Source of the DNA: Aristolochia californica
Lineage: Eukaryota; Streptophyta; Magnoliopsida; Piperales; Aristolochiaceae
NCBI GenBank assembly: GCA_029961685.1
Contig: JARWKL010000010.1
Location: 14,839,931 to 14,903,930 of the forward strand
Length of the DNA: 64,000 bases
Direction: 5' to 3'
Position numbers and translations under genes: made by a program. Positions 13,646-24,692 of this stretch are shown one piece after another; the first letter of the stretch is position 1; the number at the start of each line of letters is the position of its first letter. The notes beneath the pieces are model-generated. The model saw nothing but the letters and a program-made list of their open reading frames with translations. It ran no database searches and was not told the origin of the DNA.

Positions 13646-16600
13646 GATTTTTAACTGAGTGTTGACAACCAATCCATAGGTCATTCCTTACAAAAATATA
13701 TCCTGTTATCCATGATAAATCACCTTACAATAAAAATAATCGTTAGAACAACTTTTTTAAATGTGAAAAATAATCGCATGTTTGACTCGGGTAAATATCC
13801 CACCGCATGTTCACTTGAGAATTTAATGTCATTGTATTTAAAATATTTGGATCCATAGGCCATTTGAATCTTTAACATGTTTCAATAATGCGTATCCATT
13901 TTTTAAAATAAGTGTAGAAAAATCTCTTTCTTATAAAATTCCAAGCAATTAGGGTTTGAAGAGTGAAATTTCCCAAACTTGGTTAACAAAAATTTTGTGT
14001 TCATTTTTGGTGTGTGAATAAATTTTCTTTACTTACATTTGTTATTGCTTTTAAATTCTTTCCATATATAAACTCTAAAATCTTCATTTTGTTGTGATCT
14101 ATTTGCCTTTTATCTCATTTTTTGTTTACGTGATGAAGGGAATGGTAAAACTGAAGTTTTGATTTAAGAAAAAAGTATACGTAAAAAATGGAATTGCACA
14201 ATGTAGAAATGTAGAGAGAGATAATTCCAAAAAGTTTCTCTAATTTTTAGGGAATATAAACCCTTGTTAGTTTTTATATACCAGGTTCTACAATCCTCGG
14301 GAAAAGGAGGAGGCGGGGGATTTTTAACTGAGTATTGACTCGCTTTCCATAAGCCACTCCTTACAAAAATATATCTCGTTACTTTAGATAAATTACTTTA
14401 CAATCATCTATGATCGATAGGTCAACTTTTTGTAAATGGGAAAAATAATTGCTTGTTTGACTCGGGTAAGTATCCCACTGCACGTTCACTTGGGAATTTA
14501 ATATTACTCTCTTTAAAAGGTTTGGATCCATAGATCATTTGCCTCTTTTACATGTTTCAAGCATGCACATCCATTTTTTAAAACATGTGTACAAAAATCT
14601 CTTTCTTATAAAATTTTGAGCTATTAGGGTTGCACTAGTGGAATTTCCCACACTTGGTTACCAAAACTTTTGTGTTCATTTGTGGTGTGTGAATAAATAT
14701 TTTTACTTACATTTGTTATTGCTTTAAATTCTTTCCATACATAAACTCTAAAATTGTCATTTTGTTGCAATCTATTTTCTTCTCATCTCTTTTTTTTGTT
14801 TACGAGATGAATGGAAAGCGAAAACTCAAATTTTGATTTAAGAAAAAAGTATACTTCTAAAATGGAAGTGCACAATACACAAATGTAGAGAGAGATAATT
14901 CCAAAAAGTGTCTCTAATTTTAAGGGATTGTAATCTCTTTTTAGTTTTTATATATCAGGTTCAGGAATCGACGGTAAAAGGGGGAGGCAAGGTATTTTTA
15001 ACTGCGTGTTGATTTCCAATATAAAATTCATTCCTTACAAAAATATAGCCCGTTATGCATGATAAATCACTATACAATCATTTATGATCGTTAGGTCATC
15101 TTTTTGTAAATGGGCAAAATAATGGCTAGTTTGACTCGGGTAAATATCCCACCACATATTCACTTGAGAATTTAATGTTACTCTCTTTAAATGGCTTGGA
15201 TCCATAGGTCGTTTGCATCTTTAACATTTTTCAAGCATGCATATGCATTTTTTTAAACATGTGTACAAAAATCTCTTTCTTATAAAATTCTGAGTTATGA
15301 GGGTTGAACTAGTGGAATTTCCCAAACTTGGATAACAAAACTTTTGTGTTCATCTGTGGTGTGTGAATAAATTTTCGTTACTTACATTTGTTATTGCTTT
15401 AAATTCTTTCCATATATAAACACAAAAAATTTCATTTTGTTGTGATATTTGCCTTTTAACTCATTTTTTATTTACGAGATGAACGAAAAGGTAAAATTCA
15501 AGTTTTGATTTAAGAAAAAAGTATATAGAAAAAATGGAAGTGTACAATGCACAAATATTGAGAGAGATAAGTCCAAAATGTGTCCGTAATTTTTAGGGAT
15601 TGTAAACTCTTTTTAGTTTTTATATATAAGGTTCGGCAATTGTCGAGAAAAGGGGGACGCGATGGATTTTTAACTGAGCATTGACTCCCAATGCATAAGT
15701 CATTCCTTACAAAAATATAGATCATTACACATGATAAATCACTTGACAATCATCTGTGATTGTTAGGTCAACTTTTTGTAAATGGGCAAAATAATGGCTT
15801 GTTTGACTCAGGTAAATATTCCACCACACGTTCACTTGGGAATTTAATGTTATTCTCTTTAAAAGGTTTGGATCCGTAGGTCATTCGCATCTTGAACATG
15901 TTTCATGCATGCATATCCATTTTTTAAAATATGTGTAGAAAAATCTCTTTCTTATAAAATTCCGTGCAATTAGGGTTGAACAAGTGGAATTTCCCGAACT
16001 TGGATAACAAAACTTTTGTGTTCATTTGTAGTGTGTGAATGAATTTTATTTACTTACATTTGTTATGGCTTTAAATTCTTTCCACACATAAACACTAAAA
16101 GTTTCATTTTGTTGTGATATATTTGCCTTTAATCTCTTTTTTGTTTTACGAGATGCAGGGAAAGTGAAAATTCAAGTTTCGATTTAAGAAAAAAAGTATA
16201 CATCTAAAATGGAAATGAAAAATGCATAAATGTAGAGAAAGATAATTCCAAAAAGTGTCAATAATTTTGAGGGATTGTAAACTCTCTGTATTTTTTATAT
16301 ATTTGGTTCTGCAATCGTTGGGAAATGGTGGCGACAGGGGATTTTTAACTGAGTGTTAACACCCAATCCATAAGTCATTCCTTACAAAAATATAGCCCGT
16401 TATCCATGATAAATCACCTTACAATAAACTTTGATTTTTGGGTCAGCTTTTTGTAAATAGGAAAAATAATGGCAGGTTTGACTCGGGTAAATACTCCCAC
16501 TGCATGTTCACTTGAGAATTTAATGTTATTGTTTTTAAAAGGTTTGGATAATTAGGTCATTTACATCTTTAACATGTATTAAGCATCGTAACCATTTTTT

Positions 16601-17684
16601 AAAACATGTGTAGAAAAATCTCTTTCTTATAAAATTCCAAGCTATTAGGGTTAAACAAGTGGAATTTCCCAAACTTACATAACAAAACTTTTGTGTTCAT
16701 TTTTGGTGTGTGAATAAATTTTCTTTACTTAAATTTCTTAATGCTTTAAATTCTTTCCATACATAAACACTAAAATTTTCATTTTGTTTTGAACTATTTG
16801 CCTTTTATCTCGTTTTTTGTTTACAGGATGAAGGGAAAGTGAAAACTCTAGTTTTCATTCAAGAAAAAAGTATACATCTAAAATGGAAGTGGAGAGTGCA
16901 AAATTGTAGAGAGAGATAATTCCAAAAAGTGTCTGTAATTTTTAGGGAATGTAAACTCTTTTTAATTTATATATATCAGGTTTTGCAATCCTCGAGAAAA
17001 GGGTGAGGGGCGGGATTTTTAACTGAGTGTTGACTCCCAATCCACAAGTCATTCCTTACAAAAATAAAGTCCATTACGCATGATAAATCACTTTATAATC
17101 ATCTATGATCGTTAGGTCATCTTTTTGTAAATGAGCAAAATAATGGCTAGTTTGACTCGGGTAAATATCCCACTGCACGTTCACTTGAGAATTTAATGTT
17201 ACTCTCTTTAAAAGAATTGGATCCATAGGTAATTTACATCTTTAAATGTTTCAAGCATGCGTATCCATTTTTTTAAATATGTGTAGAAAAATCTCTTTCT
17301 TATAAAATTCCGACCTATTAGGTTGAACTAGTGGAATTTCCCAAACTTGGATAACAAAAATTTTGTGTTCATTTGTGGTGTGTGAATAAATATTTTTACT
17401 TACATTTGTTATTGCTTTAAATTCATTCCATACATAAACTCTAAAATTGTCATTTTGTTGCGATCTATTTGGTTCTTATCTCTTTTTTTGTTTACGAGAT
17501 GAGTGGAAAGTGAAAACTCAAGTTTCGATTTAAGAAAAAAAGTATACATCTAAAATTTAAATGCACAATGCACAAATTTAGAGAGAGATAATTCCAAAAA
17601 GTGTCTATAATTATTAGGGATTGTAAACTCTTTGTATATTTTATATATCAGGTTCTCAATCATCGGGAAAATGGGGCGGCATGG
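13646..17684 (+). repeat. Hexameric HOR I, copy 2 (A-B-C-D-E-F)
   Basis: Same order of six monomer types, with markers at 13646, 14319, 14992, 15665, 16340 and 17014. Offsets from copy 1 are 3990 to 3992 bp for types B to E. Type signatures recur: gttgacaaccaatcc (A), ataagccactcc (B), ccaatataaaattcattcc (C), gggggacgcgatgg (D), acacccaatcc (E) and gagggtgagg-like island (F). All six units are full length, so this is the least damaged copy of HOR I. Confidence 0.87.
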
Positions 17685-20600
17685 GATTTTTAACTGAATA
17701 TTGACAACAAATCCATAAGTCATTCCTTAAAAAAATATAGCCCATTATCCATGATAAATAACCTCCCAATAAACTTTGATCGTTAGGTCAGCTTTTTGTA
17801 AATGTGAAAAATAATGGCATGTTTGACTCGGGTAAATATCCCACCGCATGTTCACTTGAGAATTTAATGTTGTTGTATTTAAAAGGTTTGGATCCATAGG
17901 TCATTTGCATCTTTAACATGTTTCAATAATGCATATCCATTTTTTAAAACATGTGTAGAAAAATCTTTTTCTTATAAAATTCCAAGCTATTAGGGTCTAA
18001 TGAGTGGAATTTCCCAAACTTGGACACCAAAACTTTTGTGTTCATTTTTGGTGTGTCAATAAATTTTCTTTAGTTACATTTGTTATTACTTTAAATTCTT
18101 TCCATATTTAAACTCTAAAATTTTCATTTTGTTGTGATCTATTTACCTTTTATCTCATTTTTTGTTTACGAGATGAAGGGAAAGGTAAAACTCAAGTTTT
18201 GATTTAAGAAAAAAGTATACATCAAAATGGAATTGCGCAATGCACAAATGTAGAGAGAGATAATTCCAAAAAGTTTTTGTAATTTTTAGGGATTGTAAAC
18301 TCTTTTTAGTTTTTATATATCAGGTTCTACAATTGTCAGGAAAAGGAGGCGGGGGATTTTTAACTGAGTATTGACTCGCATTCAATAAGCCACTCCTTAC
18401 AAAAATAAAGTATGTTACTCAAGATAAATCACTTTACAATCATCTATGATCGATAGGTCAACTTTTTGTAAATGGGCAAAATAATTGCTTGTTTGACTTG
18501 AGTAAATATCCCACCGCACGTTCACTTGGGAGTTTAATATTACTCTCTTTAAAAGGTTTGGATCCATAGGTCATTTGCCTCTTTTTTTGTTTCAAGCATG
18601 CACATCCATTTTTTAAAACATGTGTAAAAAAATCTTTTTCTTATAAAATTCAGAGCTATAAGGGTTGCTCTAGTGGAATTTCCCAAACTTGGATACCAAA
18701 ACTTTTGTATTCATTTGTGGTGTGAAAATAAATATTTTTATTTCTATTTTTTATTGCTTTAAATTCTTTCCATACTTAAACTCTAAAATTGTCATTTTGT
18801 TGCGATCTATTGTCTTTTTATCTCTTTTTTTGTTCACGAGATGAATGGAAAGTGAAAACCCAAATTTTGATTTAAGAAAAAAGTATACATCTAAAATGGA
18901 AGTGCACAATGCAAAAATGTAGAGAGAGATAATTCCAAAAAGTTTCTATAATTTTAAGGTATTGTAAACTCTTTTTAGTTTTTATATATCAGGTTATGCA
19001 ATCGACGGTAAAAGGGCAAAGTAGGGTATTTTAAACTGAGTGTCGACTCCCAAAATAAAATTCATTCCTTACAAAATGTATCCCGTTATGCATGATAAAT
19101 AACTTTACAGTCATCTATGATGGTTAGGTCATATTTTTTTCAGTGGGCAAAATAATGGCTAGTTTGACTCGGGTAAATATCTCACTGCACATTCACTTGA
19201 GAATTTAATGTTACTCTCTTTAAATGGTTTGGATCCATAGGTCATTTGCATCTTTAACATGTTTCAAACATGCATATCCATTTTTTTAAACATGTGTTGA
19301 AAAATCTCTTTGTTATAAAATTTCGAACTATGAGGGTTGAACTAGTGGAATTTCCCAAACTTGGATAACAAAACTTTTGTGTTCTTTTTTGGTGTGTGAA
19401 TAAATTTTCGTTACTTACACTTGTTATTGCTTTAAATTCTTTCCATATATATACTCAAAAATTTTCATTTTGTTGTGATATTTGCCTTTTAACTCATTTT
19501 TTATTTACGAGATGAAGGGTAAGGTAAAACTCAAGTTTTGATTTAAGAAAAAAGTATACATAAAAAATAGAAATGCACAATGCACAAATGTTGAGAGAGA
19601 TAAATTCAAAATGTGACTGTAATTTTTAGGGACTGTAAAGTCTTTTTAGTTTTTATATATAAGGTTCTGCAATTGTCGGGAAAAGGGGGACGCGATGGAT
19701 TTTTAACTGAGTATTGACTCCCAATCCATAAGACATTCCTTACAAAAATATAGCCCATTACACATGATAAATCATTTTACAATCATCTGTGATTGTTAGG
19801 TCAACTTTTTGTAAATGGGCAAAATAATGGCTTGTTTGACTCGGGTAAATATTCCACCGCACGTTCACTTGGGAATTTAATGTTATTCTCTTTAAAAGGT
19901 TTGGATCCGTAGGTCATTCGCATCTTGAACATGTTTCATGCATGCATATCCATTTTTTAAAATATGTGTAGAAAAATCTCTTTCTTATAAAATTTCGTGC
20001 AATTAGGGTTGAACAAGGGAATTTCCCAAACTTGGATAACAAAACTTTTGTGTTCATTTGTAGTGTGTGAATGAAATTTATTTACTTACATTTGTTATGG
20101 CTTTAAATTATTTCCATACATAAACTCTAAAATTTTCACTTTGTTGTGATGTATTTGCTTTTTATCTCTTTTTTGTTTTACGTGAAGCATGGAAAGTGAA
20201 AAGTCAAGTTTCAATTTTTAAAAAAAAGTATACATCTAAAATGGAAATGCACATTTCACAAATGTAGAGAGCGATAATTCCAAAAAGTGTCTATAATTGT
20301 TAGGTATTGTAAACTCTTTGTATTTTTTATATATTAGGTTCTGCAATCGTTGAGAAATGGTGACGGCGGGGGATTTTTAACTTTCATCATTGGGTCTGTT
20401 TTTTGTAAATGGGAAAAATAATGGCATGTTTGACTCGAGTAAGTATTCCCACCGCATGTTCACTAGAGAATTTAATGTTATTTTATTTAAAAGGTTTGGA
20501 TCCATAGGTCAATTGCATCTTAACATGTTTCAAGCATGCGTATCCATTTTTTAAAACATGTGTAGAAAAATCTCTTTCTAATAAAATTCCAAGCTATTAG

Positions 20601-21635
20601 GGTTAAAAAAGTGGAATTTCCCAAACTTGGATAAAAAACTTTTGTGTTCATTTTTGGTGTGTGAATAAATTTTCTTTACTTAAATTTCTTAATGCTTTAA
20701 ATTCTTTCCATACATAAACTCTAAAATTTTCATGTTGTTTTGATCTATTTGCCTTTTATCTCTTTTTTCGTTTACAGGATGAAGGGAAAGTGAAAACTCA
20801 AGTTTTGATTCAAGAAAAAAGTGTACATCTAAAATGAAAGTGGACAATGCCAAATTTTAGAAAGAGATAACTCCAAAAAGTGTCTGTAATTTTTAGGGAT
20901 AGTAAACTCTTTTTAGTTTTTATATATATATAAGGTTTTGCAATCGTCAGGAAAAGGATGAGGCGGGGGAATTTTAACTAAGTGTTGACTCCCAATCCAT
21001 AAGTCATTCCTTACAAAAATATATCCTGTTATGCATGGTAAATCATTTTAAAATCATCTATGATCGTTAGGTCATCTTTTTGTAAATGGGCAAAATAATG
21101 GCTAGTTTGACTCGGGTAAATATCCCACCGCACGTTCACTTGAGAATTTAATGTTACTCTCTTTAAAAGAATTGGATCCATAGGTCATTTGCATTTTTAA
21201 CATGTTTCAAGCTTGCATATCCATTTTTTAAAACAAATGTAGAAAAATCTCTTTCATATAAAATTCAGAGCAATTAGGGTTGAACTAGTGGAATTTCCCA
21301 AACTTGGATAACAAAACTTTTGTTTTCATTTGTGGTGTGTGAATAAATTTTCTTTACTTAAATTTTTTATTGCTTTAAATTATTTCGATATAAGAATTAT
21401 ATTTTTTTTTGTGATTTATTTACCTTTTATCTCTTTTTTCGTTTATGAAATGAAGGGAAAGTGGAAATTCAAGTTTCGATTTAAGAAAAAAGTATGCATC
21501 TAAAATGGAAATGCACAATGCACAAATGTAGAGAGAGATAATTCCAACAAGTGTTTGTAATTTTTAGGGATTGTAAACTCTTTGTAGATTTAATTTATCA
21601 GGTTCTGCAATGGTCGGGAAAAGGGGGAGGTGGGG
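17685..21635 (+). repeat. Hexameric HOR I, copy 3 (A-B-C-D-E'-F)
   Basis: Markers at 17685 (A), 18355 (B), 19026 (C), 19698 (D), 20372 (E') and 20969 (F), about 4030-4040 bp from copy 2 for A to E. The E unit has lost about 77 bp directly after the G-rich island (ggatttttaac joined to tttcatcattggg), which makes the E'-to-F spacing 597 bp. The copy is followed by the G-H block rather than another A. Confidence 0.85.
20372..20968 (+). repeat. E' monomer with shared 77-bp deletion
   Basis: Compared with the full E unit at 16340, the bases between ggatttttaac and tttgat...gggtc are missing, with aac at both ends of the lost stretch. The same join is present in the monomer at 36053. Full-length E units at 12348, 16340 and 34705 lack it. 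Confidence 0.82.
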
Positions 21636-22949
21636 GATTTTTAACTGAATGTTATCTCCCAATCCATAAGTCATTCCTTAAAAAAATATAGGCTGTTACG
21701 CAAGATAAATCACTTTAAAATCATTTATGATCGTTAATTTAGCTTTTTGTAAATGGACAAAATGATGGCTTGTTTCACTCAGGTAAATATCCCACCGCAC
21801 GTTCACTTAGGAATTTAATGTTATTCACTTTGAAAGGTTTGGATCCATAAGTCATTTGAATCTTTAACATGTTTAAAACATGCGTATCAATTTTTTAAAA
21901 CATGTGTAGAAAAATATTTCTTATAAATTCCAGGCTATTTGGGTTGACCTAATGGAATTTCCCAAACTTGGATAAAAAGACTTTTGTGTTCATTTGTGGT
22001 GTGTGAATAAATTTTCTTTACTTACATTTTTTATTGCTTTAAATTCTTTCCATACATAAACTCTAAAATTTTCATTTTGTTGTGATCTATTTGACTTTTA
22101 TCTCTTTTTTTGTTCACGAGATGAAGGGAAACTGAAAAACTCAAGTTTTGATTTAAGGAAAAAAGTATACATCTAAAAAGGAAATGCACAATTCACAAAT
22201 GTTGAGAGAGATAAATTCAAAAAGTGTCCATAATTTTTTGGGATTGTAAACTCTTTTTAGTATTTATATATCAGGTTCTGCAATCGTCGGGAAAAGGGGG
22301 AGGCCGGGGATTTTTAACTGAGTATTGACTCCCAATCCATAAGTCATTCCTTACAAAAATATAGCCCATTACACATGATAATTCACTTTACAATCATCTA
22401 TGATTGTTAGGTCAACCTTTTGTAAATGGGTAAAATAATGGCTTGTTTGACTCGGGTAAACATCCCCTTGCACGTTAACTTTGGAATTTAATGTTATTCT
22501 CTTTAAAAGGTTTGGATCCATAGGTCATTTGCATCTTTAACATCTTTCAAGCATGTGTATCCATTTTTTAAAACATGTGTAGAAAAATCACTTTCTTATA
22601 AAATTCTGACCTATTAGGGTTGAACAGGTGGAATTTCCCAAACTTGGATAACAAAACTTTTGTGTTCATTTGTATTGTGTGAATGAATTTTCTTTACTTA
22701 AATTTTTTATGGCCTTAAATCCTTTCCATGCATAAACTCTAAGCTTTTCATTTTGTTGTGATGTATTTTTCTTATATCTCTTCTTATGTTTACGAGATGA
22801 AGGGAAAGTGAAAACTCAAGTTTCAATTTAAGAAAAAATGTATACATCTAAAATGGAGATGCACAATGCACAAATGTAGAGAGTGATAATTCCAAAAAGT
22901 GTCAATAATTGTTAGGGATTGTAAACTCTTTGTATTTTTTAAATATCAG
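21350..22949 (+). repeat. G-H monomer block, copy 2, up to the insertion site
   Basis: Markers at 21636 and 22309 correspond to 8380 and 9003 in copy 1. Shared spellings include tttatgaaatgaaggg, gaatttttaactgaatgtt-type text, ataggctgttac and cctttccatgcataaac. This copy keeps the roughly 50 bp lost near 8575 in copy 1. The following A-type monomer is split by the retrotransposon at 22949/22950 and resumes at 29962 with the A signature gttgacaaccaatcc. Confidence 0.75.
22945..22949 (+). other. Target-site duplication, left copy (atcag)
   Basis: The five bases atcag directly precede the TG of the left LTR and recur directly after the final CA of the right LTR at 29957-29961. They come from the satellite text tatatcaggttctgc that most monomers carry at this place. 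A 5-bp duplication is the usual integrase product for Ty3/gypsy elements. Confidence 0.95.
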
Positions 22950-23270
22950 TGTCACGCGGTTAGATTTGGGCTAGGTCCGTCTAGCCAAGCGGAATATCTA
23001 CCCCGTGCGGCCTAGCTCTTCCGAAGAACTAGTCAGCCTCCTTGAGCCTCGGATCCTCCAACCAATACTTCACACAAGAAGTTGCAAGCCAAATGGGACA
23101 ACGAAAACACCAAGGTATAGAAGAGAAAAGCCTACTTTGTATTGAGAATACAAGATTACAAAGGGTGGCCAAACACTCTTGAAGGCCAAGGCTAAAAACT
23201 CTCTCTATACACCAAAAGAGTAAAGAAGGCTAAGGATTTTTCGACCCTTTTACAATGGGAGAGGCCTCTC

Positions 23271-23278
23271 TATTTATA
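23271..23278 (-). promoter_or_regulatory. TATA box of the 3' LTR
   Basis: The minus strand reads ACTATAAATAGAGAG here, a textbook plant TATA box in an otherwise CT-rich stretch. The equivalent site at 29178-29185 in the 5' LTR would drive the genomic RNA. Transcription would start about 30 bp further along the minus strand, near 23240, which sets the approximate U3/R border. Confidence 0.75.
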
Positions 23279-23369
23279 GTCTCTCCCTAGGCCTTTTGAA
23301 ATCTCTAAAAACGCTCAAAAATCCGTCAGATCCCAAAAATTTGGTTTCTGGCGTCAAGGGGCGCCCTGG

Positions 23370-24689
23370 TCAGGCTGGCGCCTGCCAGACCAGGGCGCCT
23401 GGCGACCTGGTAGCCAGGAAACCACATTTCGCTCGGGGCGCCTGGCGCCTGGCGGAAACCCCATTTCGCCCGTGGGCGCCTGGCGCCTGGCGCCTCAGGA
23501 AACCCCATTTTGCGCGGGGCGCCTGGCGCCTCAGGAAACCCCATTTCGCCCGCGGGTGCCTGCGCCTGGATTCCTGCATGCACGGGCGCCTGTGCCTGGA
23601 GTCCTGCCGCGCGCGCACCTGCGCCTGGCGTCCTGAGGAAACCCCATTTCGCCCTGCCTGGAGTCCTGGTTGGGCGCCAGCAACTCCATTTCGCCCCGCC
23701 AGGATTCCTGGTTGCGCCCAACCCCAATTCGCCCCGCTAGAAGTGTCTGCTGGCGTGCTGCCTTGTGTCTGAGCTGGCTGTTGGGGTTGTTGTGTACCTG
23801 GTTGCTTGGCCATCCGTTTGGCAAGCTCAAGTGTGTCTTCTTTTGCTGAAGTTGATGCTGGGCCAGCCATATGTGTGCGCCCCTCTGGGCCTTGCCATTG
23901 CACTTGGCCTTGGCCATTGCTTCTATTGTTGTGCACTGGACTTGCACAGTCTTCCACCTTGGTGTTTGGCCACACCATGGCTTCATCCTCCGTCTCATAC
24001 TCCCACCGCCATAAGGCAGATGCCCTCGTCTGCAACCCCTGGCGATAGACGGCTACCTCCTTTTCGAACTGCCATAACTCGGCAGCGTCTTGCCATGTTG
24101 CCTCGCTTTCCGGTTGACCTTGCCACTTGACCAAGTATTGCGTCCTCCGGGGCTTGCCCCTTTGGCGCTCCCCTTGGTCTGCAATAATATACTCTACCCT
24201 ATTGTCAAAGGTAGTAGATATATCCATGGGAGCTCTTGGGTCAACTACTCTGTCCAGGTCCGGATCTTCAAAATAGGGTTTAAGGTTCGATACATGAAAA
24301 ACATTGTGGAACTTAAACCTTTTTGGCAGCTGCAATTTGTAGGCGAGGTTGCCCACACGTTCAATGATAGGAAAGGGTCCTTCATATTTCTTCAAAAGAC
24401 CTTTGTTCCTGCTTCTAAGGTGACGAAATTGCTCAGGTCTGAGTTTGAGAAGGACCTGGTCACCAATATTGAAAGAAGACTCCCTCCTCTTCAAATCAGC
24501 ATGTTTCTTCATCTTTTTGGCTGCCTTATGCAATAAGACCCGTGCCAACTCCGTTTTCTCTTTCCACCTCTTCTCCAGCTGATGAGCTGCTGGACTTTTC
24601 CGTGAAGTGTCTGGAAAGAGACCCGTGGGAGCCAAAGGCTGTCGTCCTGTCGCCAACTCGAAAGGACTATGCCCGGTTGATTCCGATTT
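23370..24689 (-). CDS. Integrase C-terminus with chromodomain, running into the LTR
   Basis: Continuation of the integrase frame after stop 3. Numbering from the codon at 24656, a basic segment is followed by the GPF/Y module (KKYEGPFPII, residues 89-98) and a chromodomain at about 154-205 with VEYI, YLVKWQG and ATWQ. The chromodomain of such integrases is thought to guide insertion to heterochromatin. Codon 220 straddles the LTR border at 23997; the frame then stays open for about 208 more codons, coding a Q/P-rich stretch and repeats of the GRNGVS/RAKWGF type from the U3 sub-repeats. It has no own promoter or start and is untranslatable here unless stop 3 is bypassed. Confidence 0.88.
   Translation of the reverse strand, partial: KSESTGHSPFELATGRQPLAPTGLFPDTSRKSPAAHQLEKRWKEKTELARVLLHKAAKKMKKHADLKRRESSFNIGDQVLLKLRPEQFRHLRSRNKGLLKKYEGPFPIIERVGNLAYKLQLPKRFKFHNVFHVSNLKPYFEDPDLDRVVDPRAPMDISTTFDNRVEYIIADQGERQRGKPRRTQYLVKWQGQPESEATWQDAAELWQFEKEVAVYRQGLQTRASALWRWEYETEDEAMVWPNTKVEDCASPVHNNRSNGQGQVQWQGPEGRTHMAGPASTSAKEDTLELAKRMAKQPGTQQPQQPAQTQGSTPADTSSGANWGWAQPGILAGRNGVAGAQPGLQAGRNGVSSGRQAQVRARQDSRHRRPCMQESRRRHPRAKWGFLRRQAPRAKWGFLRRQAPGAHGRNGVSARRQAPRAKCGFLATRSPGALVWQAPA
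23410..23735. repeat. GC-rich U3 sub-repeats, 3' LTR (7 units)
   Basis: A core of ccccatttcg or a one-base variant recurs at about 23421, 23459, 23503, 23539, 23642, 23684 and 23722, spaced mostly 36-44 bp, with ggcgcctggcgcc between the cores. The stretch is CpG-dense and full of ggcgcc palindromes, unlike both the satellite and the rest of the element. Copy number differs from the other LTR (7 against 9), so the array is unstable. It lies upstream of the TATA box in U3, where enhancer repeats of LTR elements usually sit. Confidence 0.85.
23998..24010 (-). other. Polypurine tract
   Basis: Directly upstream of the 3' LTR on the minus strand the sequence is GGCGGTGGGAGTA, purine-rich with two interrupting pyrimidines before the final TA. 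It is the expected place for the plus-strand DNA primer. The tract is also coding, since the reading frame of the chromodomain protein runs through it into the LTR. Confidence 0.65.
24042..24197 (-). other. Chromodomain
   Basis: About 52 residues with the fold signatures VEYIIAD at the start, YLVKWQG in the middle and EATWQ near the end, followed by a helix EKEVAVYR. In chromoviruses this domain binds modified histone tails or heterochromatin proteins. Its presence is what separates this element from other plant Ty3/gypsy groups such as Athila and Tat. Confidence 0.88.
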
Positions 24690-24692
24690 CTA
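24690..24692 (-). other. In-frame stop 3 (TAG) inside integrase
   Basis: It follows FSYNL, where related integrases normally continue into the segment leading to SPFELATG. The same frame resumes immediately. CAG to TAG by deamination in a CHG context is the simplest cause. It removes the GPF/Y module and chromodomain from the catalytic core. Confidence 0.93.

Larger units (their letters stand above)
1..22949 (+). repeat. Tandem satellite array, left arm (about 673-bp monomer)
   Basis: Head-to-tail array of diverged monomers with no break other than small indels. I phased it on the G-rich island followed by gatttttaactgag; this occurs at 281, 952, 1624, 2299, 2962, 3637, 4312, 4633, 5304, 5978, 6652 and so on to 22309, usually 671-675 bp apart. 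Other landmarks recur once per unit: a BamHI-type site in tttggatccatagg, the run tagagagagataattcc, and tttgactcgggtaaa. The DNA is strongly AT-rich with long T and A runs. No open reading frame is preserved between monomers, no homology to a gene family is visible, and no inverted unit was seen. It is satellite DNA of unknown chromosomal position; centromeric, pericentromeric, knob or subtelomeric placement cannot be told from sequence alone. Confidence 0.97.
22950..23997 (-). repeat. 3' LTR of the retrotransposon (left copy, 1048 bp)
   Basis: On the plus strand it runs from tgtcacgcggttag to cctccgtctca; on its own strand it starts TGAGAC and ends GTGACA. It matches the right LTR along its length except for repeat-number changes in the GC-rich U3, a 19-bp block at about 23900 absent from the right LTR, and about 12 substitutions in roughly 790 alignable bases. 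U3 is the GC-rich part (plus-strand right side), R and U5 the left side near 22950-23250. The integrase/chromodomain reading frame enters it at the first codon and stays open to 23370. Confidence 0.96.

Noticed and set aside
3065..22900. Short open frames of 60-105 codons in the left satellite arm (for example 3065-3295, 11465-11668, 15510-15749)
   Set aside because: They fall at the same place in different monomers by chance absence of stops, are broken in sister units, lack a protein signature and are made of translated A/T runs.
1..22949. Second mobile element or solo LTR in the satellite
   Set aside because: Apart from deletion joins, all text can be matched to the monomer; no further TG...CA repeat with target duplication was seen.
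23296..24130. Plus-strand frames across the left LTR (23296-23772, 23765-24130)
   Set aside because: GC-rich repeats are open in several frames on both strands; the plus strand is antisense to the element and the peptides are repeat-derived.
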